27,536 nt of DNA from CANLDA01 sp964021645 (GTDB lineage: Bacteria; Pseudomonadota; Alphaproteobacteria; Rhodobacterales; Rhodobacteraceae): contig CAXIAD010000038.1 of the NCBI GenBank assembly GCA_964021645.1, positions 1 through 27,536 on the forward strand, given 5' to 3'. The notes beneath the pieces are model-generated. The model did not search any database. It was not told the origin of the DNA and worked only from the letters and a program-made list of their open reading frames with translations. Every line of letters starts with the position of its first letter. The first letter of the stretch is position 1. Of this stretch, positions 15,136 through 23,825 are shown one piece after another. Both the position numbers and the translations under genes were made by a program.

Positions 15136-18100
15136 ATGCCTACAGGTTATTTAGTATCACTCGGCGATAGCACATTGGATGCCAGCGATTCCATTTCTGG
15201 TGCGCAGGTCAGCTTTACCACGAGCAGCAATTTGGGTGCGGGCAGTTGGACATGGTCCGGTGTTTATAGCGGCACGTCATATTCAAATATCACCGACAGC
15301 GGCACCTATTATGAAGCCACTGACGGCAACGTCTATTTTGTGCCATCCACATGGTTCATCACCAGCGGCAGTGCAACCGCCACAACGGCCCCCGCCTTTA
15401 CGGCTTCAGATGGGATTGTGACTGGCACAGACACCGGCGAAACGATCGACGCGACCTATACAGACAGCGACGGCGATTCGGTTTCAAACAGCGCCGATGT
15501 TGTTCAAGCAGGTGGCGGAAACGATACTGTCATCGCGGGCGACGGAAATGACACCATTGCCGGACAAGGCGGCGACGATAGCCTAAGCGGCGGCGCTGGC
15601 AATGATGTGATCGGTTGGTCTGATGAGGGTGCGTTGGATTCAGCCACCATAGATTGGGGCACTGCGGGATCGAGTGGTAGCTTTACCGTTTCCGGCACGA
15701 GTGAGACTGTCAATTTCGCGGTTGATACAACTGCAAATGCGTCGGGTCAGACGGCGACTGCTGGTCCAAACGGATCACCATCGGCCAATGGGCTGTGGGT
15801 GTCTGGCGTCACAGATCCCATTGTCACAACAATGAGATTCGATACCGGGATCGAGAATGTCTCGTTTGAAATCTATGACCTTGATGCCTCAGCCGGATCA
15901 TGGGACGACGCGATTACCATCGTCGCGACGGCTCCTGATGGTACGCAAAGCACGGTCAATTTCTCTGATCTTGACGGGTTGCATTCTGTCTCGGGCGACA
16001 CGTTGCACGCCGATGGAAACGCCAGCGGGGGTGTTGAAACCACAGGGGCCGATGACAGTGTGACTGTGTCGATTCCCGGCCCGATTGTTTTGCTAACCTT
16101 TACCTTTGATAATGGCGATGCCTTTGCCTCTAGTGGCACGTTTGGCGTTGGGAACCTGTCCTTTGACATTCCCTTTCCGGGTGTGGACGAAGCGGGCAAC
16201 GACAGCATTGATGGCGGCATTGGCGATGACACCTTGTATGGGGGCACCGGCGAAGACACGTTGATTGGCGGCACGGGTAATGATGAATTGCACGGCGGCG
16301 CGGATGCGGATGTTATTGTTCTGGAAGACGGTTTTGGTGCCGACCGGTCGATGGATTTCGAAGGTCCGGTTGCCGATGGGGTTGGCGGATATACCAGTCT
16401 CGACCAACTGGATGTCAGCAATCTGCGCGATGCAAATGGCGCACCTGTAAACACCGATGATGTCACTGTCAGCAATGACGGCAGTGGCAACGCGGTTCTG
16501 ACATTTCCGAATGGTGAAACGCTGACAATGGTGGGGATATCCCCTGCCACGCTAGGTGATGCTGCCGCGCTCGCCGCGATGGGCATTCCGATGCCCAACT
16601 ACATTGTCGAAGGCACTGGCGTGGGCGAATTGATCGACGCGACCTATACGGGTGATCCCGAGGGCGACATGGTTGATGCCAACGACAACGCCACCGGAAC
16701 AAACGCCGACAGCATTGTTGCCGGAGGTGGCGCGGATACGGTTATCGCCGGAGTGGGGAACGACACGGTCTTTGGTGGTTCAGGCAATGACAGTCTGGAC
16801 GGCGGCACAAATCACGACAGCATGTTCGGGCAGGATGGTGCGGATACGCTGATTGGTGGCGGAGGCAATGACACGCTGGATGGCGATGATGTTTTGGCCA
16901 CGGGTGGCGCGGATTCATTGTCTGGCGGCGCAGGCAACGACCAACTGATTGGCGATGGTTTCAACGATACGCTGGATGGCGGCACCGGCAATGATACGCT
17001 TTATGCCGGGGCTGATGATGACTTGTTGCTTGGCGGCACGGGTGACGACCTGATGTATGGCCAAGGGGGTGATGACACCTTTGAAATGGCCAACGGATTT
17101 GAGAACGACACTGTTGTGGGCGGCGAAACCGATGAAACATCGGGCGACATTCTAGATCTGAGCAATGTGACCACCGATCTGAACATTGATCTGACAGATC
17201 CGGGTGCGGAATCCGGAAGTGTTTATGATGGCACTGGCACCATCATGTTCAGCGAGATTGAAAACATTCATCTGGGCCAAGGGCGCGACACGATTGCGCT
17301 GGCGGATGGATCTGGCGACGATCTGGTCAAAGATTTTGACATGACCGATAGTGGTGATGGCACCACAAACGATCAGCTGGATGTTACCAAACTTACCTCT
17401 GACGGGGGCACAACCCCGGTCGATACCAACGACGTGACCGTAACCGATGACGGATCTGGCAATGCGTTGCTGACCTTTGTTGGCGGTGAAACCATCGTTT
17501 TGAATGGAGTCACACCTGCGGAGCTAAGCACCCCTGCCGAGTTGGAGTCGATTGGCATTCCGCTGGCAGGCCCGAATTACATCGTTGAGGGCACCCCATC
17601 CGGTGAAACGATTGACGATACATATACGGGTGATCCCGAGGGCGACATGGTCGATGCCAATGACAATTTGGCGGGCAACAACGATGACGTCATCGAGGCC
17701 TATGGCGGCAACGATAGTATCCTCTCCGGTCTGGGCAACGACAGTGTGGACGCAGGCACCGGAAATGACACGGTGCGCGGCGGCGTTGGGGATGACACCA
17801 TCATCGGTGGCGACGGTGACGACCTGATTTACGGCAACGAAGACAACGACAGCATGTCAGGTGGCATTGGCTCGGATTCGATCTATGGTGAGTTCGGCAA
17901 TGACAGCATCGACGGCGGTGCCAATGACGACACCATCGAAGGCAATGAGGGCGACGACACGCTGATTGGCGGCGCAGGCAATGACTGGATGCGCGGCAGC
18001 TATGACAATGACGTATTGTATGGCGGCACCGGGGATGACTACCTCTGGGGCGGATACAACGACGATACCTTTGTCATGGAGAACGGCTTTGGCAATGACA

Positions 18101-19863
18101 CCATCGAAGGTGAAGAGGCGTTTGAAACCGTCGGCGATACGCTTGACCTAAGTGCGATCACCGATGATCTGACCGTTGATTTGACCGACGTTAACCCGGA
18201 CAACGGCTCGTTTACCGATGGGGTGGGCACGGCGACATTTGTCGAAGTGGAAAACATCATTCTGGGCGGCGGTCGCGATACGATTGTATTGGCGGACGGG
18301 TCCGGGTCTGATCAGGTTTCGGCCTTTGATCTAACGGATTCAGGCGATGGGACCACCAATGACCAATTGGATGTCTCTGGCCTGACCGACATAAACGGTG
18401 CGATGGTGAATACCGATGATGTCACCGTAACCGACACTGTTGGAGACGGCACGGGCGATGCGATCCTGACCTTTCCCAATGGCGAAAGCATCACCTTGGT
18501 GGGTGTATTGCCCAGCCAGGTCGACAGCTCGGCAGAATTGGCAGCGATCGGCATTCCCGAACCCGATTACATCGTTGAGGGCACAAATACCGGCGAGTTG
18601 ATTGACGGGGCCTATTTTGGCGACCCCGAGGGCGACATCGTTGACGGCAATGACAACGCAACAGGCACCAATGCCGATCACATCTGGGCGCGCGGTGGCA
18701 ATGACACGGTTCTATCAGGTGCCGGAAACGACACGATTGACGCGGGTACGGGTGATGACAGCGTCGATAGTGGCGCGGGCAATGACCTGATCAACGGGCT
18801 TGCGGGTGATGACACCATTTTGGGCGGCACTGGCAACGACAGCATTGCGTCGGGTGCCGACAATGACTCTGTTATGGGGCAGGATGGCAATGACTCCATC
18901 AATGCCGGATCAGGGGCGGACTATGTCGATGGCGGCGAGGGCAACGATAACCTTGCTGGTGCCACAGGCGATGACACGCTGGTCGGTGATCTGGGCAACG
19001 ATAAATTCTTTTACTTTGCTGGCGATGGCAATGACACCATCAGTGATTTCAACTTTGGCGCCACCGGCACGATCAGTGACGGCGACGCGACAAACAATGA
19101 TTTCATCAATCTATCCGCCTATTACGACGATATCTTTGAATTGCATGCGGACCAAGCGGACGATGGGATTTTAAACCAATCCAACGCCGAAGATTACAGC
19201 AATAATACGCAATTCAGCGGTGGGTCGTTGACCTTTACGGGGGCGACTGCGGACGGCAATTCCTTTACTTGGGAAAATACCGGCGTTGTTTGTTTCACCA
19301 AGGGTGCCGCCATTCGCACACCCCAAGGTGACCGGTTGATCGAAGAACTGCGCGTCGGCGATCTGGTTTGCACCATGGACAATGGCCCCCAGCCGATCCG
19401 CTGGATTGGCAGCCGTAAGTTGGGCCATCAGGAGCTGTTTAAAAACCCGGATCTGCGACCTGTATTGCTGCGCCGTGGTGTGTTGGGATTGGAACGTGAT
19501 CTATTGGTGTCGCCACAACATGGCATGCTGATCAACCCCGATCAAATGACCCGCGCCAAGCATTTGGTGAATACGATCCCCGGTGTGCGCGTGGCGCATG
19601 GCCGACGCGAGGTGACCTATATCCACCTGATGTTTGACGCCCATGAGGTGATTTTTGCCGAAAACGCCCCTTCTGAGAGCTTTTACCCCGGCCCGATGGC
19701 CATGGCCGCCCAATCGGAGGCCGCCTATAACGAGTTAATCGCGTTGTTCCCGGAGTTATCTGCGTCAAACTCTCGCGATGATGTACTGGCGGCATTCGGG
19801 GATACCTCACGGCCCTTTATTGCGCGCAGAAAACTGATGGAAGAATGCGGGCTGGCGGGCTAG
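15136..19863 (+). CDS. Large RTX calcium-binding protein with C-terminal Hint domain
   Basis: A very acidic 1575-residue protein, probably secreted. The N-terminal domain (about 1-90, MPTGYLVSLGDSTLDASDS) resembles the opening of many Rhodobacterales Hint proteins. About 190-350 form a beta-rich insert (TIDWGTAGSSGSF to LSFDIPFPG). Blocks of RTX nonapeptides (GGxGxDxLx type, such as GGAGNDVIG, GGTGNDELH) lie around 125-160, 355-395, 530-640, 840-970 and 1170-1260, and should bind Ca2+ outside the cell. Long linker modules starting (P-N/D-Y-I-V-E-G-T) recur at 487, 813 and 1143. The C-terminal Hint_2 domain (about 1384-1520) has VCFTKGAAI with Cys1386 and SPQH with His1462, the N-terminal nucleophile and block-B His of the hedgehog/intein fold. 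Export by a type I system is expected from the RTX repeats, but no such genes are in the window. It could be an adhesin, matrix protein or self-processing protein. Ribosome site is weak. Confidence 0.9.
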   Translation: MPTGYLVSLGDSTLDASDSISGAQVSFTTSSNLGAGSWTWSGVYSGTSYSNITDSGTYYEATDGNVYFVPSTWFITSGSATATTAPAFTASDGIVTGTDTGETIDATYTDSDGDSVSNSADVVQAGGGNDTVIAGDGNDTIAGQGGDDSLSGGAGNDVIGWSDEGALDSATIDWGTAGSSGSFTVSGTSETVNFAVDTTANASGQTATAGPNGSPSANGLWVSGVTDPIVTTMRFDTGIENVSFEIYDLDASAGSWDDAITIVATAPDGTQSTVNFSDLDGLHSVSGDTLHADGNASGGVETTGADDSVTVSIPGPIVLLTFTFDNGDAFASSGTFGVGNLSFDIPFPGVDEAGNDSIDGGIGDDTLYGGTGEDTLIGGTGNDELHGGADADVIVLEDGFGADRSMDFEGPVADGVGGYTSLDQLDVSNLRDANGAPVNTDDVTVSNDGSGNAVLTFPNGETLTMVGISPATLGDAAALAAMGIPMPNYIVEGTGVGELIDATYTGDPEGDMVDANDNATGTNADSIVAGGGADTVIAGVGNDTVFGGSGNDSLDGGTNHDSMFGQDGADTLIGGGGNDTLDGDDVLATGGADSLSGGAGNDQLIGDGFNDTLDGGTGNDTLYAGADDDLLLGGTGDDLMYGQGGDDTFEMANGFENDTVVGGETDETSGDILDLSNVTTDLNIDLTDPGAESGSVYDGTGTIMFSEIENIHLGQGRDTIALADGSGDDLVKDFDMTDSGDGTTNDQLDVTKLTSDGGTTPVDTNDVTVTDDGSGNALLTFVGGETIVLNGVTPAELSTPAELESIGIPLAGPNYIVEGTPSGETIDDTYTGDPEGDMVDANDNLAGNNDDVIEAYGGNDSILSGLGNDSVDAGTGNDTVRGGVGDDTIIGGDGDDLIYGNEDNDSMSGGIGSDSIYGEFGNDSIDGGANDDTIEGNEGDDTLIGGAGNDWMRGSYDNDVLYGGTGDDYLWGGYNDDTFVMENGFGNDTIEGEEAFETVGDTLDLSAITDDLTVDLTDVNPDNGSFTDGVGTATFVEVENIILGGGRDTIVLADGSGSDQVSAFDLTDSGDGTTNDQLDVSGLTDINGAMVNTDDVTVTDTVGDGTGDAILTFPNGESITLVGVLPSQVDSSAELAAIGIPEPDYIVEGTNTGELIDGAYFGDPEGDIVDGNDNATGTNADHIWARGGNDTVLSGAGNDTIDAGTGDDSVDSGAGNDLINGLAGDDTILGGTGNDSIASGADNDSVMGQDGNDSINAGSGADYVDGGEGNDNLAGATGDDTLVGDLGNDKFFYFAGDGNDTISDFNFGATGTISDGDATNNDFINLSAYYDDIFELHADQADDGILNQSNAEDYSNNTQFSGGSLTFTGATADGNSFTWENTGVVCFTKGAAIRTPQGDRLIEELRVGDLVCTMDNGPQPIRWIGSRKLGHQELFKNPDLRPVLLRRGVLGLERDLLVSPQHGMLINPDQMTRAKHLVNTIPGVRVAHGRREVTYIHLMFDAHEVIFAENAPSESFYPGPMAMAAQSEAAYNELIALFPELSASNSRDDVLAAFGDTSRPFIARRKLMEECGLAG
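16594..18561 (+). repeat. Two tandem ~980-bp in-gene modules (third copy begins at 18562)
   Basis: The segment encoding P-N-Y-I-V-E-G-T ... GDPEGDMVDANDN starts at 16594, 17572 and 18562 (spacing 978 and 990 bp, 326 and 330 residues). Each full unit holds an entry motif, an RTX block, a D-T-F-x-M-x-N-G-F strand, a (L)DLS linker, a VENI/IENI ... GRDTI segment and a TNDQLDV ... DDVTV unit. The third copy is cut short and passes into the Hint part. DNA similarity is obvious around 16648 and 17626, pointing to internal duplication. Confidence 0.8.
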
Positions 19864-19957
19864 CGCTTTATGTCAAATCTGAATGGCATTCCCGACGCAG
19901 AGTAAAGCCTATCTACTTTTATCTTGTGTTATCAGGATTGTCCGCTCAAATGCGCTT

Positions 19958-20632
19958 ATGAAAATCAATATTTCCGCGCGCAGACAGTTTGCGCGCGAAG
20001 GCCGGGTTTGGGTTCGAAACGCCATATCTGGCACTGATCTTATGCACTTTGATGCAGCCACCAATCTGCAATCAAAAGCAGGGTTCCGCGTCGATTTCAC
20101 CGACAGCCTTATGAATGCGCTGTCAGATAACGGTTCACTTCGGCGCGCAGTCGCAAGCATTGATCCCCAAGCGCGCCCTGTCAGGGTTGTTGCATTCAAT
20201 AAATCGAAATCCACCAACTGGGGCGTGCCATGGCATCAGGACCGGGTGATTTCCGTCGCAGAAAAACATGATGTCAAAGGCTTTAAGAACTGGACGCAAA
20301 AGGCTGGGATTTGGCATTGTGAACCACCGCAAGAATTGCTTAATGAGATGCTTTTTGTACGTGTTCATCTGGATGAAACTGACAGTTCCAATGGTGCCAT
20401 GCAGATTTCGTTAGGGAGCCATGTCAACGGAATAGTTCCATCCCAAAACGCAGAGACCTGCGCCTTGCAGAACCCCATTGAGAGCTGTGATGCCGCACGT
20501 GGGGATGTACTGATTATGCAAATGCTGACTCTTCATGCGTCAAAGCCATCTGACATAGCGACCCAAAGAAGGGTCTTTCGCATCGACTTTGCATCATTTG
20601 ATTTACCAGCCCCATTAGCTTGGGCGGTATGA
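19958..20632 (+). CDS. Phytanoyl-CoA dioxygenase (PhyH) family protein
   Basis: Probable Fe(II)/2-oxoglutarate-dependent oxygenase; substrate unknown. In the 224-residue form starting at the ATG at 19958, the metal triad is visible: H93 and D95 in PWHQDRV, and H193 in TLHASKPS. An Arg at 205 or 208 (QRRVFRIDF) is placed to bind the carboxylate of 2-oxoglutarate. MLFVRVHLDETDSSNGAMQ is the usual core strand and turn, followed by the typical GSH loop. An in-frame ATG at 19883 would add 25 hydrophobic residues; neither start has a good ribosome site. It lies 94 bp after the RTX-Hint gene and converges on a second Hint gene. Substrate could be a small metabolite or a side chain of a neighbouring protein; nothing in the sequence decides. 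Confidence 0.82.
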   Translation: MKINISARRQFAREGRVWVRNAISGTDLMHFDAATNLQSKAGFRVDFTDSLMNALSDNGSLRRAVASIDPQARPVRVVAFNKSKSTNWGVPWHQDRVISVAEKHDVKGFKNWTQKAGIWHCEPPQELLNEMLFVRVHLDETDSSNGAMQISLGSHVNGIVPSQNAETCALQNPIESCDAARGDVLIMQMLTLHASKPSDIATQRRVFRIDFASFDLPAPLAWAV

Positions 20633-20637
20633 GGTCA

Positions 20638-20661
20638 AATAGACGTGTCGCATCGTCTTAT
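20638..20661. terminator. Small hairpin between convergent PhyH and Hint genes
   Basis: AGACG (20641-20645) pairs with CGTCT (20654-20658) around an 8-nt loop, flanked by A/T stretches on both sides (AAAT before, TATT after). It falls between two convergent stops, so a weak bidirectional terminator is plausible. Confidence 0.35.
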
Positions 20662-21461
20662 TAAGAATTCAGCAAGGCCACCTCTGGCGCTGTCAGGCAG
20701 CGGCGGGCGGTTAGATCAAACAGGCTGCGTTGTGTCGCCAGCTCGGGAAAAAGCATCAGTAATTCACATCTTGCGGCGGCCTCAATTGCGCTAAGCCCCT
20801 GAGCGGTTGGGAAATAGCTCTCGGTGGCGGCACCTTCGGAATAGATGATTTCATGGCTATCAAACAGGACGTGCACATAGGTCACCATGCCCCCGATCTG
20901 TTGGGTCACCGTGTCATTGTTCAGCAAATGCTCTGCTGCTGCAAACATCTCTCCACCGCCAAAGTGGCGCTTGGCGGCGGCACCTTGAAGCAGGACGCAA
21001 TGTTTGGGGGAAACGTATAAATCGCGCACATTATTTAGCGTGCCACGGCTGATGCAAACGGGGGCAACCGCGCCTTCGGCCGCGATGGTGCGCGTGCCGA
21101 TCCAGCGAACAGGTTGCAACCCGTGATCGCGGGTAATTACAAGATCGCCTTTTTGCAAATCTTGCACCTCTACAGCGCCGCGTGCTGTGGAAATTCGGGT
21201 GCCCCGGACAAAGCAAATCACATTGTTATCTGGGTCATCTGAGGGGGCTAAATTTGCATCAGGAGTGCGCGTGCCAGCATCAAGGCCGGCGGTATGCAAT
21301 ACGCTGCGCGATGGGGTATTTTCTAAAATCGGTTTTCCAGGAACAACACTCATAATATTTTGAGCAGACCCTACGCTGGCTTGCGCCAAACTTGCCTGCC
21401 CATCCTCTAAAAAAGAACTCGGATTACCTACCCGACCAACGCAACGCATCAAATCAAACAC
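20661..21461 (-). CDS. Stand-alone Hint-domain protein
   Basis: A 266-residue protein (from a GTG at 21461) whose residues about 80-225 form a Hint_2 domain like the end of the nearby RTX protein. VICFVRGTRIST contains the nucleophile Cys83; GDLVITRDHGLQPVRWIG, DLYVSPKHCVLL (H154) and YVHVLFDSHEIIYSEGAATESY follow in the same order as in its neighbour. The N-terminal 80 residues are Ser/Ala/Pro-rich and of low complexity, with no RTX repeats and no clear signal peptide. The start is uncertain: in-frame ATGs at 21449 and 21353 exist and none has a good ribosome site. Hint domains cleave or ligate peptide bonds via the N-terminal Cys, but bacterial Hint_2 proteins are largely uncharacterised. 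It converges on the PhyH gene. Confidence 0.82.
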   Translation of the reverse strand: MFDLMRCVGRVGNPSSFLEDGQASLAQASVGSAQNIMSVVPGKPILENTPSRSVLHTAGLDAGTRTPDANLAPSDDPDNNVICFVRGTRISTARGAVEVQDLQKGDLVITRDHGLQPVRWIGTRTIAAEGAVAPVCISRGTLNNVRDLYVSPKHCVLLQGAAAKRHFGGGEMFAAAEHLLNNDTVTQQIGGMVTYVHVLFDSHEIIYSEGAATESYFPTAQGLSAIEAAARCELLMLFPELATQRSLFDLTARRCLTAPEVALLNS

Positions 21462-21845
21462 CTAACTAATTACACTTGGACTCCGCGAACCATTACGAAG
21501 CCTTGTGGTCAGTTTTACCGTTGAATGAGGGCGAATTGGGGGCAGCTTCGCGTCGCTTTGAAGAAATCGCCGACCGGATGCTGGTTTGGTTGGATCACGT
21601 CAAAGTTTGACAGTGAAGAACCACGCCATGTGCTGCGAATTCATGGATCAAGCGTTGAGTTATCCACCGAACCGCGGATTCGGCCCGCGCAAATAGCGTC
21701 AAAAACAGCTATATACAGTGTAATACCCCCCATATCCGCCACATTATGTTGACGGTTGCACTAGGTGTCGGCTATAGTTTGCCTAGGGGAAGTCTGCCAC
21801 TTACTACCTATTGTGCACAGTCACCGCAGGGATGGATCGCGTTTC
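21462..21845. other. Intergenic stretch upstream of the membrane-protein / LysM genes
   Basis: About 380 bp. A plus-strand open frame at 21476-21610 (44 residues from TTG) reads as a helical protein end, with EALWSVLPLNEGELG and RRFEEIADRMLVWLDHV, but it has no ribosome site or ATG start; it may be the remnant of a lost gene. The frame starting at 21525 is not protein-like. A sigma70-type promoter lies at 21749-21778. The rest shows nothing recognisable. Confidence 0.5.
21749..21778 (+). promoter_or_regulatory. Sigma70-type promoter for the membrane protein / LysM genes
   Basis: TTGACG (21749-21754) and TATAGT (21773-21778) are separated by 18 bp, close to the housekeeping consensus. Transcription would start near 21785 and give a leader of about 60 nt before the ATG at 21846. 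Confidence 0.6.
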
Positions 21846-22538
21846 ATGTTAAAACCAAAAGATACCCGGCTGCCAGCCGAAGATAAGAAAAAATCGGTGA
21901 ATACAAGCTTCAAAATCGACGCCATTGTTGCGCCTGCGAATATGAAGATTGAGCCGGTATCATCAAAGGAACCCAAGGCGGTTCCAACGCCACCGTTTCA
22001 GCGTAGCAAAATAAACGAGCCCGTCGTCGCCAACACCGCCAGCGCAGCAAAGACATCGCTTGGCCCGGTAAAGCTAGCCGGACTGGCTGTCGGGTTGATC
22101 GCGGTTGTCGGAGTGCTGTTCTTGATGCTTCCGTCGCAAACAGCGGAACCTGAAACCGTTGCCAATGCGATCTCAACGCCCATTATCGAGGACGTTGTTC
22201 CGGTCATGGCCGCCGCTGCCGCGGTTGCGCCGACAGTCGTCAGCGCCGAAAGCGATTTCGTAAGTCAAATCACCTCCGGCACACTTGCGGCATTGCGCGG
22301 CAAGCCGGAAACAAAAACGGTTGCAGCACCTGCTGTCTCATCCGAGGCCCCTGCTGCTGCTTCAGCACTATATAGCATGGTTTTAAATGCCGTTATTCAG
22401 GGCCAATCAGAAGGCTATATTGATCAAATGCTGAACGAGGCGCATGTCGCGCAAACCATCAACGTACCCACTGCCCTTATCGGTGCAGACGGGCGCGTTG
22501 ACACCGCCACAATTCTGGCAGCATTCGTCGCGAAATAA
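21846..22538 (+). CDS. Single-pass membrane protein with Ala-rich periplasmic part
   Basis: A 230-residue protein I cannot assign to a family. Residues 1-70 are polar and Lys/Pro-rich (KPKDTRLPAEDKKK), probably cytoplasmic. A hydrophobic segment at about 76-96 (LAGLAVGLIAVVGVLFLML) should span the inner membrane. An Ala/Val-rich linker follows (about 100-185), then a small C-terminal domain (YSMVLNAVIQGQSEGYIDQM) with a helical look. The ATG at 21846 is chosen because the promoter -10 lies at 21773-21778, which excludes the in-frame start at 21765. A hairpin and 197 bp separate it from the LysM genes, so it may share regulation with them but need not act with them. The layout (cytoplasmic tail, one helix, flexible linker, small domain) resembles envelope linker proteins; this is inference. 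Confidence 0.78.
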   Translation: MLKPKDTRLPAEDKKKSVNTSFKIDAIVAPANMKIEPVSSKEPKAVPTPPFQRSKINEPVVANTASAAKTSLGPVKLAGLAVGLIAVVGVLFLMLPSQTAEPETVANAISTPIIEDVVPVMAAAAAVAPTVVSAESDFVSQITSGTLAALRGKPETKTVAAPAVSSEAPAAASALYSMVLNAVIQGQSEGYIDQMLNEAHVAQTINVPTALIGADGRVDTATILAAFVAK

Positions 22539-22570
22539 GGCTCTGCGCAAGAAACGCGGACACCCTATAC

Positions 22571-22600
22571 CGGCGGCCTTGTCTATCTGACAGGCCGCCG
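22571..22600 (+). terminator. GC-rich hairpin after the membrane-protein gene
   Basis: CGGCGGCC-T-TGTC pairs with GACAGGCCGCCG around a 5-nt loop, with one bulged T, giving 12 pairs. It lies 33 bp after the stop. No U-run follows (ACGCACC), so it may be an mRNA-stabilising or attenuating structure rather than a full terminator. Confidence 0.45.
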
Positions 22601-22735
22601 ACGCACCAAACCAGTCGGCAAATTTAGCGCCCAATAACCGGGTTTCTGATCCAACGTGCCACGCTGACATCACATTAACTCAATTTAAACGACGACAACC
22701 TGACTGTCGCACAAAAATTTTGCCAGGGGGGCATA

Positions 22736-23815
22736 ATGAAGAAAACGATCCTAGCAGCCACGATGGGCCTTATTGGACTAAGCGCATCCTTTGCTGCCGC
22801 AGAAACATGCGGGGGCACCTATAAGGTGAGACCCGGTGACAGCCTGTCTTTGATTGCAGATACGCAATACAAAAACGCCGGAATGTGGACCACAATTCAC
22901 AGCAACAACCTGTCGGTGATCGGGCCAAAACCAAACGCACTGCGCGTCGGAATGAGGCTGTCACTGGCTTGTTTGAACGGGTTGCCAGCAGGATTGGAAG
23001 GCGGCACCGAGCTTAGCGAAGCCACCCCGGTTGTTGCGAAGCCGGTTGAAATCGTCTCGGGCAATGCGGCCGTGCGCCAGCGCATTAATCTGCTGACAGC
23101 GACTGACTATGCACCATTTACCGACAAAAACTCCCATAATGGGGGCCTGTTGTACGAGGTTGTTCAGGCTGCCATGGACCGCGCCGCCCCGTCAAAAGGG
23201 TTCGCGATCCATTGGGTTGATGATTGGGGATCACATTTCGATCCGCTGCTCTCAAATGCGCTGCTGGACATGGGTTTCCCATGGTACAAACCAGATTGCG
23301 CCAGCACGCCCGACGAAAACCGCTGCAAGAATTTTTTCTTCTCCGAACCGATGTTTGAAACGCTTATCCTATTGTTTGTAGACAAAAATCGCGGTTTCGC
23401 CTTTGAGAATGAATCCGACATTTATGGCAAAACCCTGTGCCGCCCCAATGGCTATTTCACCCATGACCTGAACAAAAACGGCCGTAACTGGCTAACGGAT
23501 GGCAAGGTCAAATTGGAACAGCCCCGGACGGTCAAAGATTGCTTTGATATGGTTCAAAGTGGCGAAGTCGACGCCGTGGCCATGAACGAATTCACCGGTC
23601 GTACAGCCATCAAGGAACACGATTTGGGCGACAAAATTCGCGTGCTGCCACAGCCTTTGTCGATCGAAGGCCTGCACGTCATCGTTCACAAAACACACCC
23701 CCAAGCGCAGAGCATGCTCGCCGAGATCAATGCTGGCCTAAAGGGCATCCGTGAAAATGGCACCTATCAGCGCATCATCGAAGATCACATGGCCCGTATT
23801 TGGGCTAACTTCTAA
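22736..23815 (+). CDS. LysM domain fused to type-3 solute-binding domain (copy 1)
   Basis: A 359-residue exported protein. A signal peptide (1-22, cleavage about AAA-ET) is followed by a LysM domain at about 28-80 (YKVRPGDSLSLIADTQY) that should bind glycan chains of peptidoglycan, framed by Cys25 and Cys79, a likely disulfide. After a linker, residues about 118-350 form an SBP_bac_3-like domain: INLLTATDYAPFTD start, WVDDWGSHFDPLL, MGFPWYKPDCASTPDENRC, FFFSEPMFE, GKTLCRPNGY and DCFDMVQSGEVDAVAMNEF. Four Cys in the domain suggest two disulfides. There is no lipobox and no permease or ATPase next to it, so uptake through a classical ABC importer is not shown by context. A strong ribosome site (AGGGGGG, 4 bases before ATG) supports the start. 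The following paralogue begins 10 bp downstream. Confidence 0.88.
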   Translation: MKKTILAATMGLIGLSASFAAAETCGGTYKVRPGDSLSLIADTQYKNAGMWTTIHSNNLSVIGPKPNALRVGMRLSLACLNGLPAGLEGGTELSEATPVVAKPVEIVSGNAAVRQRINLLTATDYAPFTDKNSHNGGLLYEVVQAAMDRAAPSKGFAIHWVDDWGSHFDPLLSNALLDMGFPWYKPDCASTPDENRCKNFFFSEPMFETLILLFVDKNRGFAFENESDIYGKTLCRPNGYFTHDLNKNGRNWLTDGKVKLEQPRTVKDCFDMVQSGEVDAVAMNEFTGRTAIKEHDLGDKIRVLPQPLSIEGLHVIVHKTHPQAQSMLAEINAGLKGIRENGTYQRIIEDHMARIWANF

Positions 23816-23825
23816 GGAACGAGAT

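Noticed and set aside
15873..16598. Long minus-strand open frame (241 codons) inside the RTX gene
   Set aside because: The repetitive Gly/Asp/Asn codons of the RTX frame keep the antisense frame open; its Ser/Pro/Val-rich translation has no family features and no ribosome site.
16200..19050. Short regularly spaced repeats suggesting a CRISPR array
   Set aside because: The repeats are in-frame 27-bp units encoding RTX nonapeptides with variable bases; there are no constant repeats with unique spacers.
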